A stretch of 64,000 bases of DNA, from NCBI GenBank assembly GCA_963696625.1, contig CAVOKZ010000010.1, positions 11,830 to 75,829 on the forward strand. Direction: 5' to 3'. Shown here one piece after another: positions 41,299-49,315 of this stretch. Each line of letters opens with the position of its first letter. Position 1 is the stretch's first letter. A program made the translations under genes and the position numbers. This stretch comes from JAWVFN01 sp963696625. GTDB lineage: Bacteria; Actinomycetota; Thermoleophilia; Solirubrobacterales; 70-9. The notes below the pieces were generated by a model. That model ran no database searches. It was not told where the DNA came from and saw only the letters and a program-made list of their open reading frames with translations.

Positions 41299-43008
41299 TC
41301 AGGCTACAGGCTCGCCCTCGGGCGTCTCTTTAGCTTCGGGCTCGCTTGTGCCGATCAGCGCGCGGATGTCCTTGAGCGGCTGGTCGCTGCGCACGTCGGG
41401 GACGACGTCGAAGTTGTGCACGGGCGGCGGCGCCGGCGCGTACCACTCGAGCGTCCCCGCTTCCCAGGGGTCGTGGCCGGCGCGCGGGCCGCTGTTGCGG
41501 CTGAGGATGGCGTTGGTCGTCTCGAGGAAGATCCCGGTGAAGAGGATCACCGAGCCGATCGTCGAGATCAGGTTGAGGATGTCGAGGTTCTCGACGTCGA
41601 AGTACTTGTAGATGTCGGTCGGCTGGCCCTCGAGCCCGGCGAGGTAGAGGGGGATGAAGGTCGCGTGGACCCCGATCAGGATCGCCGCGAGGGAGATGCC
41701 CGAGAGCTGCTCGCCGATCGTGCGCCCGGTCATCTTCGGGAACCAGTAATGCAGCGCGGCGAAGCCGCCCAGCACCGCGGCGCCGACGACGAGGTATCCG
41801 CTCGCGGCCTGGGCGGTGGTCGAGTCGGAGATCTGCCAGGCGACGGGGACCACCGACTGCATCAGCTCGAGCGCGAGCCCGATCGAGATCGTCGAGATCG
41901 CCGCCAGCGCGTATTTCAGCGGCGCCCGCATCCGCAGCGCCCCGCCGGCGAGGGTGGCGAGCCAGCTGTAGAAGACGATCCCGAAGGGGATCACCAGCAG
42001 CAGCGCCATCGCCTGGGCGAAGTAGAGGAACCCGATCGGGATCGCCGCCGTGTACATGTTCTGCATCCAGGCGAGCAGGCCGAGGCCGCCGATCGCGGCC
42101 ATCGAGCCCATGATCGCGCCGCGGCCGAGCAGGGCGCGGCCGCTGAACGTGGCGACGATGTCCGAGATCGCGCCGATCGCCGAGATCGCCAGCGTCAGCC
42201 AGACGCCGGTGAAGAAGATCCAGCTCAGGTGCTGCCAATAGCTCGGCGCGCCGCCCTCGCCGGAGTTGAAGAAGACGCCGTCGAAGTGGCGGTCGATCTC
42301 GAGCATCGTCATCGCCGCGAGCATCGCGGCGCCGGCGATGATCACCACGTAGGAGCAGACCAGCGCGCCCCACGAGAACATCGGCACCCGGCGCCAGGCC
42401 ATGCCCGGCGCCCGCGACGTGCGCAGGGTCGCGACCAGGTTGACGGCGAGCAGCACCATTGCGAGCAGCGAGGCGCCGCAGCCGAGGATCCAGGCGTCGA
42501 CGCCGTTGTCGGACGAGAACACCGACTCCGACAGCGGCGGCCAGGGGTTGAAGCCGGCCTCGGGCGGGGTGAAGATGTAGGTGACGAACAGGGTCAGGGC
42601 GCCGACCGCGAACAGCCAGAAGCTGAAGTTGGCGAGGCGGGGGAAGGCGATCCCGCGGGCGCCGATCTGAAGCGGCACGACGTAGGTGAAGAGGCCGAAG
42701 ACGAAGGGCAGCGCGAAGAAGAAGACGAGGGTGGCGCTGTCGACGGTGAGCAGGCGGTCGAAGCGCTGCGGGGTGATCAGGTCGTTCTCGGGGACTGCGA
42801 GCTGGAGCCGCATGAGGACGAAGCCGAGCGCCGCGACGACGAGCATGCTGAGCCCGCCGGTGACGAGCATGCGGCCGATGTCCTTGTGGTCGCCGCTGGT
42901 GGCGAGCTCGACCCAGCGCGGGCGCGCCGGGGGCAGTCCGTCGCTGACCAGCTCGGGCCGCGGGTTGGCGATCGCGCCGTTTCCTGTGTCAGGCGGCGGT
43001 GCACTCAC
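41299..43008 (-). CDS. COX subunit I paralogue lacking all heme and CuB ligands
   Basis: This 569-residue protein aligns end to end with CtaD at 30802-32709 (shared GDHKDIGR, GARGIAFPRLANFSFW, FYSWLATL, HYWFPKMTGR). Every metal ligand is replaced: His152 by Asp90, His328 and Tyr332 by Thr267 and Leu271, His377/378 by Gln316/Asn317, and His464/466 by Ala402/Gly404. The frame is uninterrupted, codon use is normal and all helices remain. It cannot bind heme a, heme a3 or CuB in the known way. It lies 3 bases from a CuA-less subunit II gene, so the two probably form a complex of unknown role. Confidence 0.85.
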   Translation of the reverse strand: MSAPPPDTGNGAIANPRPELVSDGLPPARPRWVELATSGDHKDIGRMLVTGGLSMLVVAALGFVLMRLQLAVPENDLITPQRFDRLLTVDSATLVFFFALPFVFGLFTYVVPLQIGARGIAFPRLANFSFWLFAVGALTLFVTYIFTPPEAGFNPWPPLSESVFSSDNGVDAWILGCGASLLAMVLLAVNLVATLRTSRAPGMAWRRVPMFSWGALVCSYVVIIAGAAMLAAMTMLEIDRHFDGVFFNSGEGGAPSYWQHLSWIFFTGVWLTLAISAIGAISDIVATFSGRALLGRGAIMGSMAAIGGLGLLAWMQNMYTAAIPIGFLYFAQAMALLLVIPFGIVFYSWLATLAGGALRMRAPLKYALAAISTISIGLALELMQSVVPVAWQISDSTTAQAASGYLVVGAAVLGGFAALHYWFPKMTGRTIGEQLSGISLAAILIGVHATFIPLYLAGLEGQPTDIYKYFDVENLDILNLISTIGSVILFTGIFLETTNAILSRNSGPRAGHDPWEAGTLEWYAPAPPPVHNFDVVPDVRSDQPLKDIRALIGTSEPEAKETPEGEPVA

Positions 43009-43011
43009 TTC

Positions 43012-43872
43012 TCATCCACCTCCGTTCTCGGCAGGGGCCGCGGGAAGTCCAGGGGCCGTGCCCGAGGTGATCGTCTCCTGCACGGTCGTCTGCGCCGCCT
43101 TGATCTCGGCCGCCTGCTCGGTGAGCCACGCCTGGTACTCGGTCGGGGTGACGACGCGGACCCGGGTCCGCATCGCCGCGTAGGAGGGGCCGGAGAAGGC
43201 GGCGGACTGGCCGTCGTATTCGCCGGTCTCATCGGCGCGGAACCAGGTCTGGTTCCCGGAGCCCGGCAGCGCGTCGAACTTGCCGCCCAGCGCCGGCACC
43301 CACCAGCGGTGAAGGACGTCGGTCGAGTCGAAGGTGAGAACGACGGTCGTGTCCACCGGGACCACGAGCTCGTAGTAGGAGAAGACGTCGGCGAAGCTCT
43401 GGGCGCTGAGCCCCGGCGTGTCAACGGCCGTCACGGGCGAGTCGCCGGTCTCGGGGTCCGGGTACTCGTAGCGCCAGATCCACTGCTGGCCGATCGCGCG
43501 GATCCGCAGCGGGTCGGCGGCGCCCTCGGGCAGCCCGAGGTCGAGCGACTTCTGCGCGGTCAGGGTCGAGCCGGCGCTGAGCCCGTCGGGGCCGGAGGCA
43601 GCGACGTCGCTCGCCTTGGTCGCATAGACGACGCCGGCGACGAACACCGCGATGGCCAGTGCCGAGAAGCCGATCAGCACGCGCGGGGTGGCGCGGTAGA
43701 GCACCGGCGGCGGCGCCGCGGCCTTGCCGCGGGCCGCGCGGTGGCGGGCGACGATGATCAGCAGCGCGCCGTTGATCGCGAAGATCAAGACCAGCGCGAG
43801 GATGAACATCACCCAATAGATCGTGGTGATGTCCTCCGCGTTCGGTGAGTGAGCGGTTTCCGGGCCCAGCAA
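43012..43872 (-). CDS. COX subunit II paralogue lacking the CuA cysteines
   Basis: This 286-residue protein has two membrane helices (about 17-41 and 65-83) and a cupredoxin-like domain with QQWIWRYEYPD and DVLHRWWVPALGGKFDALPG. In place of the CuA motif CxExCGxxHxxM it has SAAFSGPSYAAM: both Cys are Ser (223, 227), the Glu is Ala225 and the His is Tyr231. His188 and Met234 remain. It cannot form binuclear CuA. TTG 43872 is 9 bases after a -10 box. It is the first gene of the ctaB-containing operon. Confidence 0.85.
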   Translation of the reverse strand: MLGPETAHSPNAEDITTIYWVMFILALVLIFAINGALLIIVARHRAARGKAAAPPPVLYRATPRVLIGFSALAIAVFVAGVVYATKASDVAASGPDGLSAGSTLTAQKSLDLGLPEGAADPLRIRAIGQQWIWRYEYPDPETGDSPVTAVDTPGLSAQSFADVFSYYELVVPVDTTVVLTFDSTDVLHRWWVPALGGKFDALPGSGNQTWFRADETGEYDGQSAAFSGPSYAAMRTRVRVVTPTEYQAWLTEQAAEIKAAQTTVQETITSGTAPGLPAAPAENGGG

Positions 43873-43881
43873 GGCGCGGCC

Positions 43882-43887
43882 AGTCTA
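43882..43887 (-). promoter_or_regulatory. -10 box of the ligand-free COX operon
   Basis: TAGACT on the minus strand lies 9 bases before TTG 43872, in a locally A/T-rich stretch; leaderless arrangement. An intact promoter argues that the operon is expressed. Confidence 0.55.
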
Positions 43888-43967
43888 TTAATTCCGCCCG
43901 CGGCAGCGTCCCTGCGCAAAGGATTGGCTGCTTGGCCAGTCTTCTGACAGAATCGCTCCACACGACT

Positions 43968-43997
43968 CGGCCTCCTCCGCTTCGCGTCCGGGGGCCG
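43968..43997 (+). repeat. Hairpin repeat family 1, copy A4
   Basis: Arms CGGCC (43968-43972) and GGCCG (43993-43997) flank the 20-nt core. It lies 20 bases before the SCP2-R2lox start, next to its Shine-Dalgarno site. Confidence 0.8.
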
Positions 43998-44018
43998 GAC
44001 CACAAGGAGGCCCGAGAG

Positions 44019-45839
44019 ATGGCGAGTACCGCTGATCAGGGAACCGCGACCGAGGCGCTGCGGCGGATGAGTCAGGCCGACCCGGAGCTTGCGGCGCGGA
44101 TGATTCTGCACTCGTTGCCGGCCGCAGCAGCCGACCTGCCCTCGGGCCTCAGCTACCGGATCGAGATCGAAGGGCTCGGCGCCTACCGCGTCGCCCCCAA
44201 CGGCGGCCCGGCCCAGGTCAAGGAGGTCCCGGCGGATCCGGAGCTGAACGGCGACGCCTTCGTGATCTCGACCGACCCGGCGACGCTGGCGAGGATCGCC
44301 GCCGGCGCCAGCCCGCTCGGCCCCCTCGCGCGCGGCAAGCTCAAGCTGCGCGGTAAGCGCCGCAAGGCGCTGGCGCTGCGCAAGCTCTCCCAGGACGCCG
44401 GACCGCGCGAGCTCGCCAAGCTCGGCGCCCCGGTCGACCCCGACCTGATCTACCGCGCGCTCGCCTACGCGATCGACCCCGAGTGGACCCGCGGCCACAA
44501 CTTCCGGCTCGGCTATGAGATCGTCGGCGAGGGGGGAGGTCGCTTGTATCTCGACGTCCGCGACGGCACGATCACCAGCGGCGCCGGCTTTGGCGACCGC
44601 GAGCCCGACGGCGTCGCCCGCATCCACATCGACACCTTCCGCAAGCTGCTCTCGGGCGAGCTGACGCCGGCCCGGGCGATGCAGCAGAACCTGACCGAGA
44701 TCGACGGCGACATCTACGCGGTCACGCTCGCCGGCCGCTGGATGGACCGCGCCGAGGGCCGCGACGGCCCCGAGCTCGAGCGCGAGGTGCGCCAGCGTCA
44801 GATCCAGGCCAGCCGCGTGCGCGCTTGGGGCTCGAACCAGCCGGTTGATGAGGACCACCCCGAGGAGCGCCCCACCTCCGGCGCCCGCGGACGCGAAGCG
44901 GAGCAGGCGCCGGTTGGGGCCGGCGGTCTGATGGATTACGAGCAGCTCTACGCCCTCTGGGAGCGCCAGAACTGGAAGTCGACCGAGCTCGACTTCTCGG
45001 TGGACCGCGAGCAGTGGCTCGCGACCCCGGCCGAGGCACAGGCCCACACCGCGTTCAGTCTCGGCAGCTTCTACGTCGGCGAGGAGCGCGTCACCGCCGA
45101 CCTCGCCCCGTTCCTGATGGCGGCGCCGAGCGGGGAGGTCGAGGCGTTCCTCGCGACTCAGCTCGTCGACGAGATGCGCCACGCCGTCTTCTTCGACCGC
45201 TGGATGGCCCAGGTCATGGGCCTCGAGGCCGGAGACATGCGCGCCCGCCTCACCGAGCTCGAGTCGAAGATGCTCGGCGCGCCCTGGCATTTCCTCTTCG
45301 ACGATTCACTCAGGGACGTCGCCAACCGGATCAAGGCCAAGCCCGACGACCTCGGGTTGTTCGTCGAGGGCATCGTCACCTACCACATGGTCACCGAGGG
45401 AGTTCTGGCCATGCCCGGGCAGCGGATCATCATCCAGTACACGAAGGACCACTCGATCTACCCGGGCTTCAACCAGGGATTCAGCCTGGTCGAGCAGGAC
45501 GAGCACCGCCACATCGCCTTCGGCGTGCGCTTCCTCAAGGACGTCTGCTCCGAGCGCCCGGAGATGAAAGACGTGATCCTGCGCCGGCTCGAGGAGCTGC
45601 TGCCGAAGGCCGCCGAGGTCTTCTGCCCGCCCGAGGCCGACGACCCCGCCGACTTCACCTCCTACGGCCACCACTCCTCGCAGGTCTACGGCTTCGCCTA
45701 TCAGGCCCTCCAGCGCCGGATGAAGATGATCGGAGTCGAGATCCCGCCGCCCGAGCAGCTGATGCCGGGTCCGGTCGACTTCTCGGGTCTCGACGAGCGC
45801 CGGCCGCTCGCCGAGCAGATGGCCGCGACTCCGGCCTGA
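44019..45839 (+). CDS. Fusion of SCP2-like sterol-carrier domains with an R2-like ligand-binding oxidase
   Basis: One 606-residue frame starts at ATG 44019 after AAGGAGG. Residues 1-270 look like two SCP2-type lipid-binding halves (ARMILHSLPAAAADLPSGL; FRKLLSGELTPARAMQQ). Residues 305-606 match a complete stand-alone R2lox, starting MDYEQLYALWERQNW. R2lox has a Mn/Fe site (Glu355, Glu385, His388, Glu460, Glu495, His498) and a Val358-Tyr455 pair placed for the ether cross-link. The joint (about 287-298) is encoded by hairpin repeat copy B2. Either a true fusion or two genes joined by loss of a stop is possible; ATG 44931 has no Shine-Dalgarno site. Confidence 0.8.
   Translation: MASTADQGTATEALRRMSQADPELAARMILHSLPAAAADLPSGLSYRIEIEGLGAYRVAPNGGPAQVKEVPADPELNGDAFVISTDPATLARIAAGASPLGPLARGKLKLRGKRRKALALRKLSQDAGPRELAKLGAPVDPDLIYRALAYAIDPEWTRGHNFRLGYEIVGEGGGRLYLDVRDGTITSGAGFGDREPDGVARIHIDTFRKLLSGELTPARAMQQNLTEIDGDIYAVTLAGRWMDRAEGRDGPELEREVRQRQIQASRVRAWGSNQPVDEDHPEERPTSGARGREAEQAPVGAGGLMDYEQLYALWERQNWKSTELDFSVDREQWLATPAEAQAHTAFSLGSFYVGEERVTADLAPFLMAAPSGEVEAFLATQLVDEMRHAVFFDRWMAQVMGLEAGDMRARLTELESKMLGAPWHFLFDDSLRDVANRIKAKPDDLGLFVEGIVTYHMVTEGVLAMPGQRIIIQYTKDHSIYPGFNQGFSLVEQDEHRHIAFGVRFLKDVCSERPEMKDVILRRLEELLPKAAEVFCPPEADDPADFTSYGHHSSQVYGFAYQALQRRMKMIGVEIPPPEQLMPGPVDFSGLDERRPLAEQMAATPA
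44878..44913 (-). repeat. Hairpin repeat family 1, copy B2 (reverse, inside a CDS)
   Basis: Arms CCGGCGCC (44878-44885) and GGCGCCGG (44906-44913) flank the core variant TGCTCCGCTTCGCGTCCGCG on the minus strand. The repeat is translated in frame as part of SGARGREAEQAPVG. Confidence 0.8.
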
Positions 45840-45968
45840 TAGCAGGCCTTCTTCGCGCAGTCACTCCTCGCTGCGGCGCATGCCCTCGTCGACGAGGTCG
45901 TCGATGCAGACCGGCGGCATCTGCCGCGTCCGGGGCCGCCTGTCGTCCGGCCTGACATCACCGCGACC

Positions 45969-45974
45969 TATACT
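45969..45974 (+). promoter_or_regulatory. -10 box of the PAP2 gene
   Basis: TATACT lies 9 bases before TTG 45984 and supports that unusual start codon. The 45840-45983 gap otherwise holds nothing I can support. Confidence 0.55.
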
Positions 45975-45983
45975 CGCCGCGCC

Positions 45984-46949
45984 TTGTATAGGGACGTCTC
46001 TCGCTCGCCTCAAAGGTCCCGCCTCGGGACAGCCGTCCGGATCGGCGCTGCGGTCGCGATCGGCGCGTCGTTTGCGGTCCCGCTGGTTCGCAAGCGCCTG
46101 AAGATCCCGGCGGGGGTGACGACGGCGGCGCTGGCGGCCGGCCCCCTGGCTTCGGCGGTGCTCTGGCCGCGCACCAAGAAGCGCGACGTCGCCCTCTATG
46201 CCCAGCAGATGTGGGCCTTCCTGCAGGCGCACGAGCTGCCGTACGACAACCCGGAGGCGCTCGAGGCGCGGCTCAAGATCAAGTACCCGATCCGCATCGA
46301 CCGCGCGATCGGCGGCGGCGTGCTGCCCAACACCCGCCTGCAGCGCGCTCTCGGCGGCCGCAGCGACACCCTCAACCAGACACTGACCTGGGTCCACTGG
46401 CTCTGGTTCCTCGAGCCGCACTCCTCGCTGCTCTGGATCCTCTTCCGCCACAACGAGCGGTTCCCGCGCGCGGCGCGGCAGATGTCGGCGGTCTACGACC
46501 TCGGCTGCGTCGGCTATTTCGCGGCGCCGACTGCGCCGCCGTGGTGGTCGTCGGAGGAAGGCCACACCGGCGCCGACAAGGTCGAGCGGGTCATGGTCCC
46601 GGTCGGCGAGCGCACCTGGAAGGGGGCCTGGCCCGGGATGTACGACGCGCTCGGCGGCAACCCTTGGGCGGCGATGCCCTCGCTTCACTTCGCGACCTCG
46701 CTGATGTCGGCGATCCTGCTCGCCGAGAGCGGCTTCTGGGAGGGGTTGTTCGGCTGGAGCTATTCGCTGACGCTCGGATTCGCGCTCGTCTACCTCGGCG
46801 AGCATTACGTGACCGACCTTTTGGCCGGTGCGGCGCTCGTCGTCGCGGTCCGCTATGGCGAGCCGCTGGCCGAGCCCATGGTCAACGAGGTGAACAAGGT
46901 CCTGCGAGAGCTCGAACGGATCGCCGGGTCGCCGGAACTACCTGCGTAA
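45984..46949 (+). CDS. PAP2-superfamily membrane phosphatase
   Basis: This 321-residue membrane protein has the PAP2/inositol-phosphorylceramide-synthase-like motifs MPSLHFATSL and LGEHYVTDLLAG (catalytic His pair), with several helices including LGFALVYL. It would act on a lipid phosphate or transfer a lipid head group. The next gene, a UPF0104-type protein, starts 11 bases later, suggesting a joint role in membrane lipid handling. Confidence 0.85.
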   Translation: MYRDVSRSPQRSRLGTAVRIGAAVAIGASFAVPLVRKRLKIPAGVTTAALAAGPLASAVLWPRTKKRDVALYAQQMWAFLQAHELPYDNPEALEARLKIKYPIRIDRAIGGGVLPNTRLQRALGGRSDTLNQTLTWVHWLWFLEPHSSLLWILFRHNERFPRAARQMSAVYDLGCVGYFAAPTAPPWWSSEEGHTGADKVERVMVPVGERTWKGAWPGMYDALGGNPWAAMPSLHFATSLMSAILLAESGFWEGLFGWSYSLTLGFALVYLGEHYVTDLLAGAALVVAVRYGEPLAEPMVNEVNKVLRELERIAGSPELPA

Positions 46950-46952
46950 GCT
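46947..46952 (+). promoter_or_regulatory. -10 box of the UPF0104-type gene
   Basis: TAAGCT overlaps the PAP2 stop codon and lies 8 bases before GTG 46961; leaderless arrangement. Confidence 0.5.
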
Positions 46953-46960
46953 TGGGTTTC

Positions 46961-48112
46961 GTGCGGGAAGCGGAGACAGAGGCCGCACCACCGGAGGAAA
47001 AGAAGGCTCGGCTCGACTTCGATCAGGATAAGGCGCCGAGTTTCTTTGAGGACCCCAAGAAGTTCATCTGGACCGGGGTCGCCGCCGTGCTGCTGCTCGT
47101 CGGCATCTACGTCCTCATCCCCAAGCTCACCGACCTCCGCGGCGCGATCGAGAACATGGACAACGGCAGCCCCGGCTGGCTCGCCGCCGCCGTCGGCTTC
47201 GAGGTCCTCGCGATCGGATCTTACGTCGCCCTGTTCTGGGGCATCGTCGGCAACCAGATCAAGCTCCACTGGCACGAGACGATGGAGATCAACCTCGCCG
47301 GGATCGCCGCCAACACCCTGTTCGCGACCGGCGGCGCCGGCGGAATCGTGCTCACCTACTGGGCCCTGCGCAAGGCGGGGATGCGACGCCGGATCGCCGC
47401 CAACCGCATGGTCGCCTTTCTCGTCATGCACTACGTCTTCTACCTCGCGGCGCTGGTCGTGTTCGGGATCCTGCTGCGCACCGGCGTGCTCAGCGGAAAG
47501 GCGCCGCTCAGCCTGACGATCATCCCAGCGGCGATCGCCGGTGTGCTGCTGGCGATCCTGTTCGCGGCGACGGCGCTGCCCAAGGGCTTCGAGCGGCGGA
47601 TCGGCGAGGAGGGCAGGAAGGCGAGCTTCTGGGGCAAGATGGCGCGGCGCATCGCGACCGTTCCCGCGACGCTGGCCGAGGGCGCCCGGACCTCGCTCGG
47701 CTACTTCCGCCAGCCGAGGTCGGCGGGTCTGGTGATGCTCGGCGCCGCCGGCTACTGGGCGGGCGCGATAGGCATCCTCTGGGCCTGCTTCCACGCCTAC
47801 GGCGTCGAGGTCCCGCTCGGGGTCGTGATCCAGGGCTTTTTCGTCGGCATGGCCGCCAACCTGTTCCCGTTCGCGCCGGCCGGGGTCGGCGCCGTCGACG
47901 CGGGCATGATCGGCACCTTCTTCATCTTCGACCTCCCGCACGAGGCCGTCTTCAGCTCGGTCCTCGCCTATCGGCTGATCGCCTTCTGGCTGCCGATCCC
48001 GTTCGGGATCTTCGAGTTCTTCCGGCTGCGCGGCACGGTCGCGCGCTGGGAGGCGGAGGGCCGGGAGGTTCCCGACTCTGCGCCCGAGGGCGCCGAGGCC
48101 GCCCCAGCCTGA
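46961..48112 (+). CDS. UPF0104/lysylphosphatidylglycerol-synthase-type membrane protein
   Basis: This 383-residue protein has an acidic cytoplasmic start and about eight helices. The family phrases are NTLFATGGAGGIVLTYWALRK and the C-terminal LFPFAPAGVGAVDAGMIGTF with SVLAYRLIAFWLPIPFG. Only the flippase-like membrane part is present; there is no aminoacyl-transferase domain. A lipid translocation role is inferred from the family. Confidence 0.85.
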   Translation: MREAETEAAPPEEKKARLDFDQDKAPSFFEDPKKFIWTGVAAVLLLVGIYVLIPKLTDLRGAIENMDNGSPGWLAAAVGFEVLAIGSYVALFWGIVGNQIKLHWHETMEINLAGIAANTLFATGGAGGIVLTYWALRKAGMRRRIAANRMVAFLVMHYVFYLAALVVFGILLRTGVLSGKAPLSLTIIPAAIAGVLLAILFAATALPKGFERRIGEEGRKASFWGKMARRIATVPATLAEGARTSLGYFRQPRSAGLVMLGAAGYWAGAIGILWACFHAYGVEVPLGVVIQGFFVGMAANLFPFAPAGVGAVDAGMIGTFFIFDLPHEAVFSSVLAYRLIAFWLPIPFGIFEFFRLRGTVARWEAEGREVPDSAPEGAEAAPA

Positions 48113-48152
48113 GACCCCAAATTGCGGAGTTGGGTCTTTCGACACAACTGTT

Positions 48153-48168
48153 AAGGGTCTGACCCCTT
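48153..48168. repeat. GGGTCTGACCCC palindrome, second copy
   Basis: AAGGGTCTGACCCCTT nearly matches the element at 10218-10232. An AGTTG/CAACT hairpin (48129-48149) precedes it and an A/T-rich stretch follows (to about 48190). It may terminate the UPF0104 transcript. Confidence 0.55.
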
Positions 48169-48203
48169 ACTATACTTTATGAAGTAACATGTGGTTGAGG
48201 CCT

Positions 48204-48209
48204 TAGACT
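48204..48209 (+). promoter_or_regulatory. -10 box of trxB
   Basis: TAGACT lies 14 bases before ATG 48224 with GGAAG between them. Confidence 0.45.
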
Positions 48210-48223
48210 GAACCCGGAAGCTG

Positions 48224-49273
48224 ATGATGAGCGACAACAACTCGAACGCTCCACGAGAGAACACCGCACAAGAGAAGATCGAGGATTTGATCGTCCTCGG
48301 AGGCGGCCCGGCCGGCTACACCGCCGCGCTCTACGCGGCCCGCGCCGAGCTCGATCCGCTCGTGATCGAGGGTTTCCAATGGGGTGGCCAGCTCCAGAAC
48401 ACGACCGACGTCGAGAACTACCCCGGCTACCCGGAGGGGATCATGGGGCCGGAGATGATGACCCAGTTCCGCGCCCAGGCCGAGCGCTTCGGCACCCGGT
48501 TCGTCTCCGACGACGCGACCGAGGTCAAGCTCTCCCACGACGGCGGCATCCACGAGGTCGAGGTCGGCGAGGACGTCTACAAGGCCCGCGCCGTCATCCT
48601 CTCGATGGGCGCCGAGCCCAAGCGCCTCGGCATCCCCGGCGAGACCGAGCTTTCGGGTATGGGCGTCTCGACCTGCGGCGTCTGCGACGGCGCTTTCTTC
48701 AAGGGCGACGACGTCGCCGTGATCGGCGGCGGCGACACCGCGATGGAGGACTCGATCTTCATCTCCAAGTTCGCCGAGAAGCTGACGATCATCCACCGCC
48801 GCGACGAGTTCCGCGCCTCTCCGATCATGGAGGAGCGCGCCCGCGGCAAGGACAACATCGAGGTACTGACGCCCTACAAGCCGCTCGAGTTCGTCGCCGG
48901 CGACGACGGCAAGATCGCCAAGATCAAGCTCGAGAACGCCGAGACCGGTGAGGAGAAGGAGCTGGCAGTGGGCGGCGCCTTCGTCGCCATCGGCCACACG
49001 CCGCGCAGCGAGCTGGTCGCCGACCAGGTCGACGTCGACGAGAACGGCTACGTCCAGGTCGAAGAGCCCTCGACCAAGACCAAGCTCGACGGCGTCTTCG
49101 CCGTCGGCGACCTCGTCGACCACACCTACCGCCAGGCGGTCACCGCCGCCGGCAGCGGATGCAAGGGCGCCCTCGACGCGGAGGCCTACCTCCGCGACAT
49201 GACGGCACCTCCGTCCAAAGAGGCCTGGTCACCGGCTCCCGGCGAGGTCGCCAAGGCGGTCGAGGCTTCCTAG
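48224..49273 (+). CDS. trxB: Thioredoxin reductase
   Basis: This 349-residue flavoprotein has the FAD motif VLGGGPAGYTAALYAARAEL, the redox pair CGVC (in GVSTCGVCDGAFF), the NADPH motif IGGGDTAMEDSIF and the C-terminal FAVGDLVDHTYRQAVTAAGSG. It reduces thioredoxin with NADPH. The ends are slightly longer than usual (about 310-320): a polar N-terminus of 15 residues and a short C-terminal tail. Confidence 0.95.
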   Translation: MMSDNNSNAPRENTAQEKIEDLIVLGGGPAGYTAALYAARAELDPLVIEGFQWGGQLQNTTDVENYPGYPEGIMGPEMMTQFRAQAERFGTRFVSDDATEVKLSHDGGIHEVEVGEDVYKARAVILSMGAEPKRLGIPGETELSGMGVSTCGVCDGAFFKGDDVAVIGGGDTAMEDSIFISKFAEKLTIIHRRDEFRASPIMEERARGKDNIEVLTPYKPLEFVAGDDGKIAKIKLENAETGEEKELAVGGAFVAIGHTPRSELVADQVDVDENGYVQVEEPSTKTKLDGVFAVGDLVDHTYRQAVTAAGSGCKGALDAEAYLRDMTAPPSKEAWSPAPGEVAKAVEAS

Positions 49274-49315
49274 GCTTCCACCCTCATGCGGAGGGCCGTG
49301 ATCGAAAGGAAGTAG

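Noticed and set aside
41299..43872. The ligand-free COX pair as ordinary pseudogenes
   Set aside because: Both frames are full length with normal codon use, conserved structural motifs and a promoter. Loss is confined to metal ligands, which does not look like random decay.
45861..45960. Short minus-strand frame ending DDLVDEGMRRSEE
   Set aside because: Codon use looks coding-like, but there is no start codon or ribosome site in a sensible place and it faces the PAP2 promoter.
49277..49296. CCCTC/GAGGG hairpin between trxB and the convergent dehydrogenase
   Set aside because: A 5-bp stem without a T-run is too weak to call a terminator in this base composition.
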